From: Robbsia sp. KACC 23696 | GTDB taxonomy: Bacteria > Pseudomonadota > Gammaproteobacteria > Burkholderiales > Burkholderiaceae | DNA length: 64,000 nucleotides | Direction: 5' to 3' | NCBI RefSeq assembly: GCF_039852015.1 | Contig: NZ_CP156628.1 | Span: forward strand, 1,054,001 to 1,118,000 | Position numbers and translations under genes: made by a program | The notes under the pieces: generated by a model | The model's input: the letters and a program-made list of their open reading frames with translations, nothing else | What the model was told of the DNA's origin: nothing | Databases searched by the model: none | Shown here: piece by piece, positions 8,767 to 18,259 of the stretch | Layout: each line of letters opens with the position of its first letter | How positions within the stretch are numbered: the first letter of the stretch is position 1

Positions 8767-9900
8767 ATGCCCATGGACTCTCTCCCGAACGAAACGAAGC
8801 CTGCCAGTACGGCTGGCGCCACACGCCATGACGTTTTGCCGAACGATCAAGACAGCGTGTCCTTGACGCTGGACGCGGTTCAGGCACTCGCCGAGCGAGT
8901 CTTGACCACCAACGGCATGAGCACCTCGCAGGCGGCCGCCATGGCCCGCACGCTGGTGGCGGGTCAACGTGATGACTGCCAGTCTCACGGTCTCTATCGC
9001 CTGTTCGCCGTCGCCCATACACTGCGTCACGGCGCCGTACGTGGCGACGCGCTGCCCTCGGTGGAGGACGCGACTGCGGCGCTCGTGCGCGTGGATGCCG
9101 GCTTCGGCTTCTCGCCGCTGGCCTTTGAGCAGGGACTGCCCCTGTTGATCGAGAAAGCGCGCCGCACGGGTATCGCGGCGATGGCGATCCACAATTGCTA
9201 CCATGTGTCGGCGCTATGGCCGGAAGTCGAAGCGCTCGCCGCTGCCGGTCTCGCCGGATTGTCGATGACGCCGGCACACGATTGGGTAGCGCCGGCTGGC
9301 GGGACACGCCCGGTCTTCGGCACGAACCCCATCGCCTTTGCCTGGCCGCGACCCGGACCGTTTCCGTATGTGTTCGATTTCGCCACGTCGGCGATCGCGC
9401 GGGGTGACATCGAACTGCACCGTCAGGCGGGCAAGAAAATCCCGCTCGACTGGGCGATCGATGCACAGGGTCGCCCGACCGACGATCCCGCTGCGGCCCT
9501 GGAGGGTGCGATGCAGACCTTCGGCGGCCATAAAGGCTCGGCCTTGGCGACGATGATCGAATTATTGGCTGGGCCGTTGATGGGCGAGTTGACGTCGATC
9601 GAATCGGCGAAACGCGACGGCGGCGTCGGCGCCGTGCCCTGTCATGGCGAGTTAATCCTGGCGTTCGACCCCACGGTATTCAGTGGGGCGTCGCGCGAGG
9701 CCGGCGATGCGTATGCCGAAACGATGTTCGCGCGCATCACGGATCAGGGGGCGAGATTACCGTCGCAACGACGATTCGCAGCCCGTGAGCGCGCCATCGC
9801 CGAGGGCGTCGTGCATATGTCACGGGCGCGATACGAGGCGGTTCTGGGACTGCTGCCGCCGGGCACCTCGTCCGCTCCGGAAGATGCTAGCGCCACCTGA
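8767..9900 (+). CDS. malate/L-lactate dehydrogenase-family (Ldh2) oxidoreductase
   Basis: About 377 residues from ATG 8767; starts at 8683 and 8707 in the same frame are possible but read through low-quality sequence, and no strong ribosome site decides. The Ldh2 fold is recognised by GQRDDCQSHGLYRLF (substrate Ser-His), AIHNCYHVSALWPEVE with the catalytic His, GTNPIAFAWP, and the K-G-S loop in GGHKGSALA. The family reduces delta1-piperideine-2-carboxylate/pyrroline-2-carboxylate, ureidoglycolate, malate or sulfolactate with NAD(P)H. The H-N-x-x-H-x-S pattern best fits the imino-acid reductase branch (DpkA-like). Its 3' end overlaps the convergent tape-measure gene by 14 bases. Confidence 0.85.
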   Translation: MPMDSLPNETKPASTAGATRHDVLPNDQDSVSLTLDAVQALAERVLTTNGMSTSQAAAMARTLVAGQRDDCQSHGLYRLFAVAHTLRHGAVRGDALPSVEDATAALVRVDAGFGFSPLAFEQGLPLLIEKARRTGIAAMAIHNCYHVSALWPEVEALAAAGLAGLSMTPAHDWVAPAGGTRPVFGTNPIAFAWPRPGPFPYVFDFATSAIARGDIELHRQAGKKIPLDWAIDAQGRPTDDPAAALEGAMQTFGGHKGSALATMIELLAGPLMGELTSIESAKRDGGVGAVPCHGELILAFDPTVFSGASREAGDAYAETMFARITDQGARLPSQRRFAARERAIAEGVVHMSRARYEAVLGLLPPGTSSAPEDASAT

Positions 9901-11461
9901 CTGCAACCGGGTCCGGCAGCCAGGAAAACACCGCTTGCTGGATCGGCCAGGGTAGTCCCTCGAGCAACACATCGCTCGCGTCGTCGTCGACCTCGATACA
10001 CCACCGATCGCCGTCGGCGAGCAAGCGTCCAGGGCGCCGCAAGTAGAGCGCGCGAATGTCGCCGACACCGCAATGGTGCAAGCCGGGCAGCCGGTTCGGT
10101 AACGCCGCAAGCCATGCATCGATTTTCGCCCTACGCCACGGTGCCAAGTTCGGCGCGTCAACGACTGTATCGAGCGGCAAGCCACAGAGGACCTTGTTCA
10201 ACGGCATTCGCCATTCCTGCCACTGCGGATCACCCCACACCAGATAGTCCAACGCCATGGCCGCGCTTTGTCGCCGTTGCGCGGCGGTCTCCGTCATGCG
10301 CTGCCCCGCGACCTCGGGCCCTGCTGCGACCTCGGGCCCTGCAGGGGTCTCAGGCCCTGTCGCGACTTCCAGGGACGCCGCGACATCACGCGCTCCCGCG
10401 TTCTCGAGTTCGGCTCGGCACTTGCCTGACGTTGGACTTTGCTGATCCGGCGCCCCCTCCTCGACAGCATGCGCAAGGGGTAGCGCGTCGATCGTTGCCA
10501 GCAATGCGGGGATAAGCGGCCACAAGCACACGAGGCCCGCATTAGTCAGTCCGATCGACTCACCGGTTCGTCGATGCGGGTCCGCACGACCGCCCTCTCG
10601 ATCGCGTGGCGTACGCGATCGGGAGGACAGACTCGGTGCCGCATCCAGCAAACGGTCCACCCGCTCGGCTCCGTCCGTACCAAGAAGGCGCCTCAGTCGC
10701 ATGTGCTGAGATGGGTCGTCTCGCACCGAACGAAGCAAATCGACGATGGGCGACGTCGGCTGAAGCAGCTGCGCTTCGAACCAGTCGATGGGGGGATTGC
10801 CGCCCCAGGGTGGCGCCCCCCGCCGCGTCGCGCCGTTTAATTCGGCCGATACCCACGCGAGTGCCGCACCGCCTCGGCAGGCCGCACCAACGCGGCGGGC
10901 AAGCGACACGCCGACCAAGCGCCGCAGCCGTCCGTTGGCGGTTTCGGCCAAGACTAGCCCCGACAAAGCATCGGATAGCGCACGCCCGCGTTGCGCAAGT
11001 TGGGCCACGAGCCAATCGGATGGGGATCGATCGCGCCAGGGCGGAAGACCTGGAAAATAGCCACGCACGAGGAAATGCGCGAATTCGGTCAAATCACTGC
11101 CCGACGACTGCGGTAGGTCTTGCCCAGTAAGCGGTCCCTCCTCCGGTGTCGGGATCCGTGCACCGGCAAGATCGTTGCCGCGGGGGCCGAGACGATTGTC
11201 GATGACGCGAACGACGAAGGCTTGTGTACGCAAAGCCGACAGAGCACGCCCCGAAAGCTCGGTCTTCCAAGCAATTCGGCGTAGCACGCCGAGGTCCATC
11301 GCGATATGAATGCCCACGCCGTCGCGGTGATCGCGCGCCAAACGTCGAAATGTCTCTTCCACCTCGTGCTGCAGATGCCCTTGCAGAATCGCACCGCAGC
11401 TGGCGAAGACCTCGCGCTCCAACCCGGCACCGATGTGCAAGACCATTTTTACTTTGATCAT
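9887..11461 (-). CDS. contractile injection system tape measure protein (CIS_TMP-like)
   Basis: 524 residues, ATG 11461 with AAGGGGG about eight bases upstream. Family marks are IGLTNAGLVCLWPLIPALL (around 310-330), LDYLVWGDP with KVLCGLPLD (about 405-435), and the C-terminal ALYLRRPGRL, W-IEV and DVLLEGLPWPIQ. These match the tape-measure-like family of extracellular contractile injection systems (Afp14/Pvc14 type), which sets tube length. Between residues 340 and 390 there is a repeated TGPETPAGPEVAAGPEVAG stretch, a low-complexity linker. It is the last gene of the eCIS operon, 51 bases after the baseplate gene, and overlaps the convergent Ldh2 gene by 14 bases. It is shorter than Afp14, in line with the small size of the system. 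Confidence 0.82.
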   Translation of the reverse strand: MIKVKMVLHIGAGLEREVFASCGAILQGHLQHEVEETFRRLARDHRDGVGIHIAMDLGVLRRIAWKTELSGRALSALRTQAFVVRVIDNRLGPRGNDLAGARIPTPEEGPLTGQDLPQSSGSDLTEFAHFLVRGYFPGLPPWRDRSPSDWLVAQLAQRGRALSDALSGLVLAETANGRLRRLVGVSLARRVGAACRGGAALAWVSAELNGATRRGAPPWGGNPPIDWFEAQLLQPTSPIVDLLRSVRDDPSQHMRLRRLLGTDGAERVDRLLDAAPSLSSRSRTPRDREGGRADPHRRTGESIGLTNAGLVCLWPLIPALLATIDALPLAHAVEEGAPDQQSPTSGKCRAELENAGARDVAASLEVATGPETPAGPEVAAGPEVAGQRMTETAAQRRQSAAMALDYLVWGDPQWQEWRMPLNKVLCGLPLDTVVDAPNLAPWRRAKIDAWLAALPNRLPGLHHCGVGDIRALYLRRPGRLLADGDRWCIEVDDDASDVLLEGLPWPIQQAVFSWLPDPVAVRWR

Positions 11462-11512
11462 CGTCGATGCCCCCTTTACCGGCCGTCACGCGCGCCCGCA
11501 CTCATGTCCGGC

Positions 11513-14149
11513 TCAAGTGGTTGCCACATGGAATATCCATCGCTTCCACGCGTTCGCGGCCTCGTTGACACCTTTGTCCTTGACGCCGCGAATATGGAGC
11601 ATCCCGATTCCTCTGAGCGGCGCGACGAATCTCGCCAGCCCTAGGGTTTCGAGGACCGCAACGGAAAGCGTGCCCGATTGCCCGCGCGTGCCTTCGTCGC
11701 CTGCCCACCATGCTGCAAACCGCTGGACGAACGTCTCGAATCGCGACTTCTTCAACCAATAGACTTCGAAGCGAAGATGCGCTGGCACCAGGCGTCTCAA
11801 CAGGCGGTCGATTTTGCGCATCCACGACGCCAGCGTCGGCCCCTCCCGCGTTTCCGGCAAGGGGAATACAAACGCCACCCTGCCTGCGGAAGCCGCCCGC
11901 TCTTCATAGACACCCGGAACACTCATGGACAAGGCCAGCCCGTTGCCGTTCCATACCGCACCCGACCCAGGGCGAAAACCGACCGTCGCCACGCCTCGCG
12001 CATCGATGTCACGGATCACGCCGGCAACGTGCGAGTTCGCACCATTATTACTTTCGAAAGGCGGATGCACGTGAATCGGCCGGTCCTGTTTCGCCCATGG
12101 AAAGACCGCGTTCAGTGCAACCTTGCCCGTCCATCCGGCCGTGCCCTCCTTGCTGATCGACTCGATATCGAATAAAGCGGAATCGACGATATGCGACCTC
12201 AGCTGGACAGTCGGCGAGGGGAACGCGGCGCGCCACGAGTCGCCTGCTCCAGAAAGCGCGAGCGTCAGTTCGGCCCGGCCGGCCGTGACGGTCACCTTCT
12301 CGACAACGGCCGGCAAAAGAGCCGACTTGTCCGCGGCCATGACCGAGACGATGGCCCCCGGTTCCCAATCGCGCGCATCGCCGGCGGCATAATGCACGGT
12401 CAGGATGCCGTCGGCCGTTGGCGTCCCCGCCGGGAATTGCATGTCGGTGTTTTGCCCCGCCGGCGCCGTTCGCGGAATCATCTGCGAAATATCGAGCATG
12501 TAAAACGGCGCCGCGGACTGCGTTTCGCCCTCATGCAATGCCGAACGATATAAACCGAGGGCAAATGCAATCTCTTTTTGCAGGGCGGGAAACGGTCCGA
12601 TCGCGGTCATTCTGTCGCGACCGATCGTCGCGACATCCTTGACGAAGCGTTCGCTCTGCTCGACCGCGGCCGCCCGATACAGGCCAAACGTGCTGCGCGT
12701 TGCGACGTTCGGCATAACGCCGAAATAACGCAGAAGATGCGCTTGCACGGCGCCGCGATCATAGACACGGGGATCCAGATCGACAGCGTCCGGCTGGAAG
12801 TCCGGCTCACCGAATAGGGCGAGCGCATCCCGCTTCGACTCAAGACCTTCGAGCCAGGGCTCTTTTCGCGTGGCGATTCCCGCGTGAAATTTCAAGCTAT
12901 CCAACCGCGTACACATCTGGTCGAGATAGGTATCGAATGCCGACAGAAATTGCCAGGTGGTATCGACGACGCGTTCCGCATCGCTCTTATCGAGCAAGCC
13001 GAACGAGGGCGGCAAGCGTTCCCACGCCCACTTGCGCGTCACAACATTGCGATAGTTACCCGTCGGCATCTTCCATTGTTCGACGGTATCCGGCTTGGGG
13101 AGGCGCAACGCCAAGATCGCGCGCACGATCTCATCGCGGTCGATGTCTGGCGTCAGCGGATCGGCGACGACGGTAATACCATGCCAGGTAAAAGATTTTC
13201 CGTTGGCGGTGAATGTACTGTCCACCGTCCCCGTGCCGCCGGCCGACGCTGCATAGAGCATGAAGGATTCGTCTTCTTCCGCTACCGGCCGAACCGGTCC
13301 GTGAAGCGCGAGCTGGGACACATCGTCTACGCCGCCGATGGTTTTGATATCTCGTAATACCGTTTTCGGATCTTTTTCAAATTCTCGGCGCCCCTTACGA
13401 AGATCCAAAGGAGGCAAGGTGTCGATATAGCCGTTACGCGGCTTCGGCCCCTGCAATACCGACGGCAGCGACGCAGTCGACGCGATGTCGACATGGCGGC
13501 TGGCGCGGGGTGAGACCCAATTGTCCAGAATGTCGTATATTTTCGCGAAGACGCCAACGACGTCCATGCGCCTATCGGCGAGTTTGACCGTCACGCGGAC
13601 ATCGACGTCTGCGAGACCGCAGACGCGCACTGTCGGGGTGCGTGCCCCCAGGCCACGATGCCGACCGAGGAGCGCTGCAATGCGGTCCTTTATCATATTT
13701 TTTTCGACATCACGCGCCGCGTAGGGCGGAAAACGCTCCGGCGTCACCGACACCGTCAATCGGTCCTCGTTCTCGCCGCGCGCGATCGCAACGTTTCGAT
13801 ATAAAAAGCAGTCGCTGTCCGCATAGCGCCCAACTTCGTCCAGGATCAACCGACGATAGTCGTTCTCGCTGACGGGCGATGTCGTCAACGCCGTCTCCGG
13901 GGATAGGCTCGCCACGTCCGCGATAGGGACCGATCGACCGCCGGGCTGCTGGATGTCGTCCAATGGATGTAGGTGCCGATACCCTACGTCCGAGACACCA
14001 TACGTCAATGCTTGAAGCATGGCGATACCGGCGTCACTGTCACCGTGGTGACGCCACGTTTCGTCCGCCCGCTCGTCAAGCGTCGTTCGAACGTGCTCCC
14101 ATAGCGTATCGAATTGAATCGCCGACAGCGCTTCTTCAATGTTTTCCAT
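11513..14149 (-). CDS. eCIS baseplate protein, J-like (Afp11/Afp12 type)
   Basis: 878 residues from ATG 14149, which overlaps the preceding stop (TGATG); a GTG one codon earlier is also in frame. The N-terminus, WRHHGDSDAGIAMLQALTYG then VSDVGYRHLHPLDDI, is the wedge signature of baseplate J-like proteins of contractile tails. The C-terminus, LVPAHLRFEVYWLKKSRFE then TFVQRFAAWW, matches the ending of Afp12/Pvc12 proteins. Such proteins form the wedges that ring the spike and start sheath contraction. Many eCIS loci have two large baseplate genes (11 and 12); only this one is present here, so it may carry both roles. Confidence 0.85.
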   Translation of the reverse strand: MENIEEALSAIQFDTLWEHVRTTLDERADETWRHHGDSDAGIAMLQALTYGVSDVGYRHLHPLDDIQQPGGRSVPIADVASLSPETALTTSPVSENDYRRLILDEVGRYADSDCFLYRNVAIARGENEDRLTVSVTPERFPPYAARDVEKNMIKDRIAALLGRHRGLGARTPTVRVCGLADVDVRVTVKLADRRMDVVGVFAKIYDILDNWVSPRASRHVDIASTASLPSVLQGPKPRNGYIDTLPPLDLRKGRREFEKDPKTVLRDIKTIGGVDDVSQLALHGPVRPVAEEDESFMLYAASAGGTGTVDSTFTANGKSFTWHGITVVADPLTPDIDRDEIVRAILALRLPKPDTVEQWKMPTGNYRNVVTRKWAWERLPPSFGLLDKSDAERVVDTTWQFLSAFDTYLDQMCTRLDSLKFHAGIATRKEPWLEGLESKRDALALFGEPDFQPDAVDLDPRVYDRGAVQAHLLRYFGVMPNVATRSTFGLYRAAAVEQSERFVKDVATIGRDRMTAIGPFPALQKEIAFALGLYRSALHEGETQSAAPFYMLDISQMIPRTAPAGQNTDMQFPAGTPTADGILTVHYAAGDARDWEPGAIVSVMAADKSALLPAVVEKVTVTAGRAELTLALSGAGDSWRAAFPSPTVQLRSHIVDSALFDIESISKEGTAGWTGKVALNAVFPWAKQDRPIHVHPPFESNNGANSHVAGVIRDIDARGVATVGFRPGSGAVWNGNGLALSMSVPGVYEERAASAGRVAFVFPLPETREGPTLASWMRKIDRLLRRLVPAHLRFEVYWLKKSRFETFVQRFAAWWAGDEGTRGQSGTLSVAVLETLGLARFVAPLRGIGMLHIRGVKDKGVNEAANAWKRWIFHVATT

Positions 14150-15123
14150 CACTCCCCCTTTGCCAATTCTGAAAATTCGCTCAGCTTCAGCAAGCCGTTA
14201 TGAACCGCGTTCGCGCCCAAGATCACGCGGATATTCCGTATTTCAGGACGACCCGACATAAAGTTGTAAACGGCCTCTTTTAATGCCGCTTCGCTCCAGG
14301 GATCGAAACGCCATAAGGACCATGCCCATTCGGTAAATGCCCGACGAATGGCCTTTTCGCCCCGACCTTGATCCGCGCCCTCCCGCCAATCGAATCTCAC
14401 GCGGCAATCGGTCCAGTTCGCGTCGAAGATCGTCTGCGTGTTGGTATGTACCGAGGTGGTTTCGCGCAGAAACGCATCGACATTCCGGCGATCTCGTTCC
14501 GATAGGGTGTACTCGCCGTGTACGTCCGGCTCCTTGCGCAAAACCCATATCGTCAGCGCACTGCCAGCGCGAGGATCGCCTTCTCTTTCACTTGCCATGA
14601 GCCGTATCCGATTTTCCGGAAACGCATACGCAAAGCCCTTTCGGAGATCGTCGCCATTCAGAAAGCGTTGCCGCGTCCGGATTCGGAAAGCCGGGGCGTC
14701 TTCATGAGACGACGCAACAGCGAGCGGTGCTGCTTCCTCGCCTTTCGGCTCGGGCTGCGATGTCGAAAAACGCATCGCATCGCGATAGAAGCGATCTTCC
14801 TTCTCGTTCAGGAGCGCCGCATACCGTTGATCGAGGGTATTCACCAGGTTCCAAAAGGACAATAAGAAAACCTCGTAAGGGCGCAGCTTTTTCGATGGAT
14901 CGCTCAATTTCGCGGCCAGTGCCCTGGCGCTTTCCACGGTAAGGGCTTCCCCGGCGGCATGATCGAATGCCGCCTTGCGCCAATTACCGGCTGCGATCTT
15001 GCCGAAGGCAATGTTGCCAACGATGCGATCCCAATCGAACAGAAATTTCTCGAGGGGCGATAATGCCGATCCGGCCTCGTCCGCCGTATTGGCTTCGGCC
15101 AAGCCTGTGCCGTCGTATTCCAT
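14149..15123 (-). CDS. uncharacterised protein of the eCIS operon
   Basis: 324 residues, ATG 15123 with GAGAGG six bases upstream. No family is recognised. It is soluble, without signal peptide or membrane segment. Landmarks: an acidic N-terminus, LEKFLFDWDRIVGNIAFG near 25-42, a Glu/Pro/Ala-rich linker near 125-140, and a Trp-rich C-terminal third including AFTEWAWSLWRFDPWSEAAL. It sits between the gp25-like gene and the J-like gene and its stop overlaps the J start, so it is made with the baseplate. It could be a divergent second wedge protein or an adaptor; both are inference from position. Confidence 0.8.
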   Translation of the reverse strand: MEYDGTGLAEANTADEAGSALSPLEKFLFDWDRIVGNIAFGKIAAGNWRKAAFDHAAGEALTVESARALAAKLSDPSKKLRPYEVFLLSFWNLVNTLDQRYAALLNEKEDRFYRDAMRFSTSQPEPKGEEAAPLAVASSHEDAPAFRIRTRQRFLNGDDLRKGFAYAFPENRIRLMASEREGDPRAGSALTIWVLRKEPDVHGEYTLSERDRRNVDAFLRETTSVHTNTQTIFDANWTDCRVRFDWREGADQGRGEKAIRRAFTEWAWSLWRFDPWSEAALKEAVYNFMSGRPEIRNIRVILGANAVHNGLLKLSEFSELAKGE

Positions 15124-15202
15124 TCACACCTCTCTTTATTACGTATTCCTAAGGAATAATCAGTGTTCCGTATTCGCCTGCCGCACCGTCTGACCAACAA
15201 TG

Positions 15203-15598
15203 CTACACGCCAACTTTCATCGCCATCTTCTTCACGACATCGTGTCCCGCCACCCGGTAGACAACGCCGATATGCAAAGCGTGAATGTCCTGCGCGTCCT
15301 GAACCACGGCAATATCTTCGACGACCACTCTCGGCTCGTTCCGCATGACCGCATCGGCAACAATCGCCTTGATCTCGGCCTGCAAGTCTTCGGTCAAATT
15401 CTTGAACAGAATCGAAAGCCAATCGCAGCCGAACAAGGGCCGCATGATCCGCTCTCCCGGCAAGACCTGCATCATGTGTTTCAAGTCCTGCTCGACATTC
15501 AACAAGTCCGTTTGCGACATCACCGGACCTTCGGGTTTGAATTCAACCGGGAACTGCCACCCTCGTTCGCCGCGACTCAGCTTTTCGATCTCTGCCAT
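15203..15598 (-). CDS. gp25-like baseplate protein of the eCIS
   Basis: 131 residues from ATG 15598, with GGAGAGG upstream; the open frame extends to 15661 but without coding character. GWQFPVEF near residue 10 and the E-Q-D-L...L-P-G-E-R stretch followed by MRPLFGCDW are typical of T4 gp25-like wedge proteins (Afp9, TssE relatives). This protein anchors the sheath to the baseplate; the E-P-R of NEPRVVVED is also conserved in the family. It lies 59 bases after the spike gene and 79 bases before the next gene. Confidence 0.9.
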   Translation of the reverse strand: MAEIEKLSRGERGWQFPVEFKPEGPVMSQTDLLNVEQDLKHMMQVLPGERIMRPLFGCDWLSILFKNLTEDLQAEIKAIVADAVMRNEPRVVVEDIAVVQDAQDIHALHIGVVYRVAGHDVVKKMAMKVGV

Positions 15599-15657
15599 CC
15601 TGCCTCTCCTGATACCCTGTTCTAACGTGGAATGCCTGCGCTGCCCTGTGGGCGATA

Positions 15658-17349
15658 TCACGAATCGTGCTGCTTCAGATCGATCGCCTTGCCGACGATC
15701 GCGACATGGCTGGCGCCCTTTACCGTCACCTTGTCCGACGCGTCGATCGTGACGGTCGCGCCGCTGGCGTCGACACCGTCTTTGCCAATATGCAGCCGAC
15801 TGCGGTGATCGTCGGTTTCGCTATCGCGTCCGGCCGTGCCCACGTGCAATACGCTGTCCCGTGACTCGATACGGACATGCGCATCGGCAAAATTGACTCC
15901 CAAGAACCGCTTCGTCTCGTCGTCCACCTCGATCCAGCCGCGCCAGGCTTGCCGATCGGTCTTCGCGTCGTCCGGCATCGGCGCCATGTTGACGGGATTG
16001 TGCGTGGCGCCCAGAACCACCGGGTATCGAGGATCGTCATCGATAAACGCGACCAATACTTCGTCTTTCGGCTTAGGGTATAGATGGAATCCGCTTCCGG
16101 CACTCGCAAACGGCTTGGCAAAGCGCGCCCAAATCGTCTGCTCTCCCAGCTCGGGCAGCCTGATCCGAATGCGATCGGCTTGCGTTTCGTCTTCTTCGTA
16201 GTCGGCGACCACCGCGACAGTGAGCGCCGACGCACGCGGCAACGCTGCCGCGTCGATTGCCAAGGGATCGTCGAGACCGGTTGTCACCGTGGTTGTAAAA
16301 TGCGGCGGATCCCACCGATGACGGATGCCGCACATCAAGGCAAGACCGCTTGCACGCGTGCCCAAGCCACCCAGTTCGACGATATCGCCTAAACGATAAC
16401 GCAGCGTCTGCACATCAGCTCTGAGCGTCAGCCGCGTAGTCACCGCGGCCGCGTGCTGCATCAAAAAGCGACCGTCGAGCTTAGGCTGCATTTCACCGTC
16501 CACCAGCGAGACGGCGTCGTAAAATTGCCATGTCTCGTTCGTGAGCGAGCGGATGCGACGTGGATCGAGGCCGCCACTGCCGATCTGCGCCGGGTTGGCA
16601 AGCACCGTCGGGGAGACATTTTGCTGAGCGATGTCCCAGTGTCGCCCTTCCATCTGGGCCGATATCGTGCTGTTATCGCACTGCCATTCAACCTGTTCGA
16701 GAACGGGGAGGTCGGGTACATCCGCCGTGGGATGGATCTTGTGAACCCTAGCCCCTGACAGGGACGGCAATACGCAGTCCACCTTGTCCATATGTGGCAA
16801 GAGCCATATGCCGGAAGCGCGCAGCCGCCGACGTAGCCAGTACCAGTGACTACACCGCCATTGAATCAATTGCTCATGATCCGGGCCCTTGATATCGTTC
16901 TTGCCGAGCGTCACGTATTTTTCAAGCAACTCGGTCAAAACCGATTTGTCGCTTCTTTTCTGATAGATGTCGCTGACTAACGGTCCGTCCAGCTTCCGCA
17001 AGGCGTGTTCGGCGCGGACCATCAGAACCGGGTTCGACTGATCCTTATCCCAGACGATACGTTGTGACGTGACGATCCCTGCGAAAAGCGTCTGTGTACG
17101 CTCCGCCGTGGGCATCGGCATGCTCAGCGCGATTTTGGTTCCGGGAACAAACGACGCCACGTCGCGGTCGAACATATCCCATTTCATCGGTGACGTATCT
17201 TTGCGCTTGAGGGTCATGCGCAAACTGGGAATGCCGTTGACCTGCTGCACAACCTCGAAATCCGTAACGCGCATGTACTGCAACGCCTTGGTATCGAGTT
17301 CGATCGCGGGAATGACACCTAAGAATGGCGAGTACTTTGGCGCACCCAT
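15658..17349 (-). CDS. VgrG-like spike protein of the eCIS
   Basis: 563 residues from ATG 17349, overlapping the preceding stop (TGATG) with GGGAG eight bases upstream; a GTG at 17376 would add nine residues. Residues 1-330 resemble the gp27-like hub half of VgrG/Afp8. Residues 400-480 carry the gp5-like OB fold with IRIRLPELGEQTIWARFAKP, DEVLVAFIDDDPRYPVVLGA and THNPVNMAP. The C-terminal 80 residues hold short repeated beta strands (VTIDASDKVTVKGASHVAIV) that would form the spike needle. No separate PAAR tip gene is present in the operon. This is the central spike that pierces the target membrane. Confidence 0.9.
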   Translation of the reverse strand: MGAPKYSPFLGVIPAIELDTKALQYMRVTDFEVVQQVNGIPSLRMTLKRKDTSPMKWDMFDRDVASFVPGTKIALSMPMPTAERTQTLFAGIVTSQRIVWDKDQSNPVLMVRAEHALRKLDGPLVSDIYQKRSDKSVLTELLEKYVTLGKNDIKGPDHEQLIQWRCSHWYWLRRRLRASGIWLLPHMDKVDCVLPSLSGARVHKIHPTADVPDLPVLEQVEWQCDNSTISAQMEGRHWDIAQQNVSPTVLANPAQIGSGGLDPRRIRSLTNETWQFYDAVSLVDGEMQPKLDGRFLMQHAAAVTTRLTLRADVQTLRYRLGDIVELGGLGTRASGLALMCGIRHRWDPPHFTTTVTTGLDDPLAIDAAALPRASALTVAVVADYEEDETQADRIRIRLPELGEQTIWARFAKPFASAGSGFHLYPKPKDEVLVAFIDDDPRYPVVLGATHNPVNMAPMPDDAKTDRQAWRGWIEVDDETKRFLGVNFADAHVRIESRDSVLHVGTAGRDSETDDHRSRLHIGKDGVDASGATVTIDASDKVTVKGASHVAIVGKAIDLKQHDS

Positions 17350-18074
17350 CACGATGCTCCCGGTTCGGTCGGCCACACGAGCGTTTTGCCCGGATTGATG
17401 TCATCCAAATGATCCAGGTTGTTTTTCCGCGCCAACGCCAGGTAGTCGACAGCCGGCTTCTCCGCCATCGCGCCATCCACCGCGGCAAACTGCGCGGCGG
17501 CCACCAAGGCCAACGACGTCCCCTCGGGTACGATCACGCGCGGCGAAGGCCGCTTGTTGAGGCCCAGTTTTGCACGATGCATCTTAGGATCGCTGTCTTC
17601 CAGCACGCCCAGCGTCACATACGCGCGCATCGGCGACCCATTGCGTCCGAAGAGGTTATAGCGCACGGACATCCGCTGCATACGCCCGGCAAAGTAACCG
17701 TTTCCATGCCAACTGAAACTCCCCCAGCGGATTTTCAAATACCGGGTTTGGCGGCTCGTACCGTCGACGACGCCACACAATGTCCGAAGGCGTGACAGTT
17801 GTTGATCAACCGGTTCACTATGAGTCGGCAAGTTGCTGTCGAATATCAGTTGCACCTCGAGTGTACCGGGCGCGACCGCGACGAAATCGTTCGAGATCGC
17901 CTCGTAATTCAAGCCGTCCTGTTGCTCGTATCGCGCGCCGTACTCGAGCGTCAACTCCTCGGGGTTATACATCGCCTCCACACTCCCCACTTCCTGGGTC
18001 AGTGCGATGTCCTTGTAGGCGGTAATTGTCAGCTTGCTGAGTTTCCCGCGAATCTTATCGCTAAAGTTCACCAT
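17349..18074 (-). CDS. eCIS tube initiator/LysM-type baseplate hub protein (Afp7-like)
   Basis: 241 residues from ATG 18074, which overlaps the DUF5908 stop (TAATG); GGAGG precedes it closely, and an ATG at 18083 is also possible. The first 180 residues carry the pattern YNPEELTLEYGARYE and FDSNLPTHSEPVDQQLSRLR seen in Afp7/Pvc7 and in gp53-like phage proteins. The last 45 residues resemble a LysM-type tail: VPEGTSLALVAAAQF, then NPGKTLVWP. The protein bridges the spike hub and the first tube ring. Gene order (tube, small protein, this gene, spike) is the standard one for these systems. Confidence 0.85.
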   Translation of the reverse strand: MVNFSDKIRGKLSKLTITAYKDIALTQEVGSVEAMYNPEELTLEYGARYEQQDGLNYEAISNDFVAVAPGTLEVQLIFDSNLPTHSEPVDQQLSRLRTLCGVVDGTSRQTRYLKIRWGSFSWHGNGYFAGRMQRMSVRYNLFGRNGSPMRAYVTLGVLEDSDPKMHRAKLGLNKRPSPRVIVPEGTSLALVAAAQFAAVDGAMAEKPAVDYLALARKNNLDHLDDINPGKTLVWPTEPGAS

Positions 18075-18259
18075 TACCTCCATTTCCCAGTCGACGACTC
18101 GCCGAGCCGCTGTAACACTTCATGGACGATTTCGTCGATCATCTGCGCCTTCTCTCGCTGGGCATGCCGATTGTCGATACGGCTCGGCGAGTGCGCTATT
18201 TCGCCGATTGGCCGTCCGTCGATGCGGGCTTCGATGACCAGTTCGTGAATTTCATTCAT
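18074..18259 (-). CDS. DUF5908-like small eCIS protein
   Basis: 61 residues, ATG 18259. The start MNEIHELVIEARIDG and the amphipathic C-terminal helix (MIDEIVHEVLQRL) match the small DUF5908 proteins that stand between tube and LysM genes in eCIS operons. The function is not established. Its ATG overlaps the tube stop (ATGA) and its stop overlaps the next start (TAATG), so it is tightly coupled on both sides. Confidence 0.8.
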   Translation of the reverse strand: MNEIHELVIEARIDGRPIGEIAHSPSRIDNRHAQREKAQMIDEIVHEVLQRLGESSTGKWR

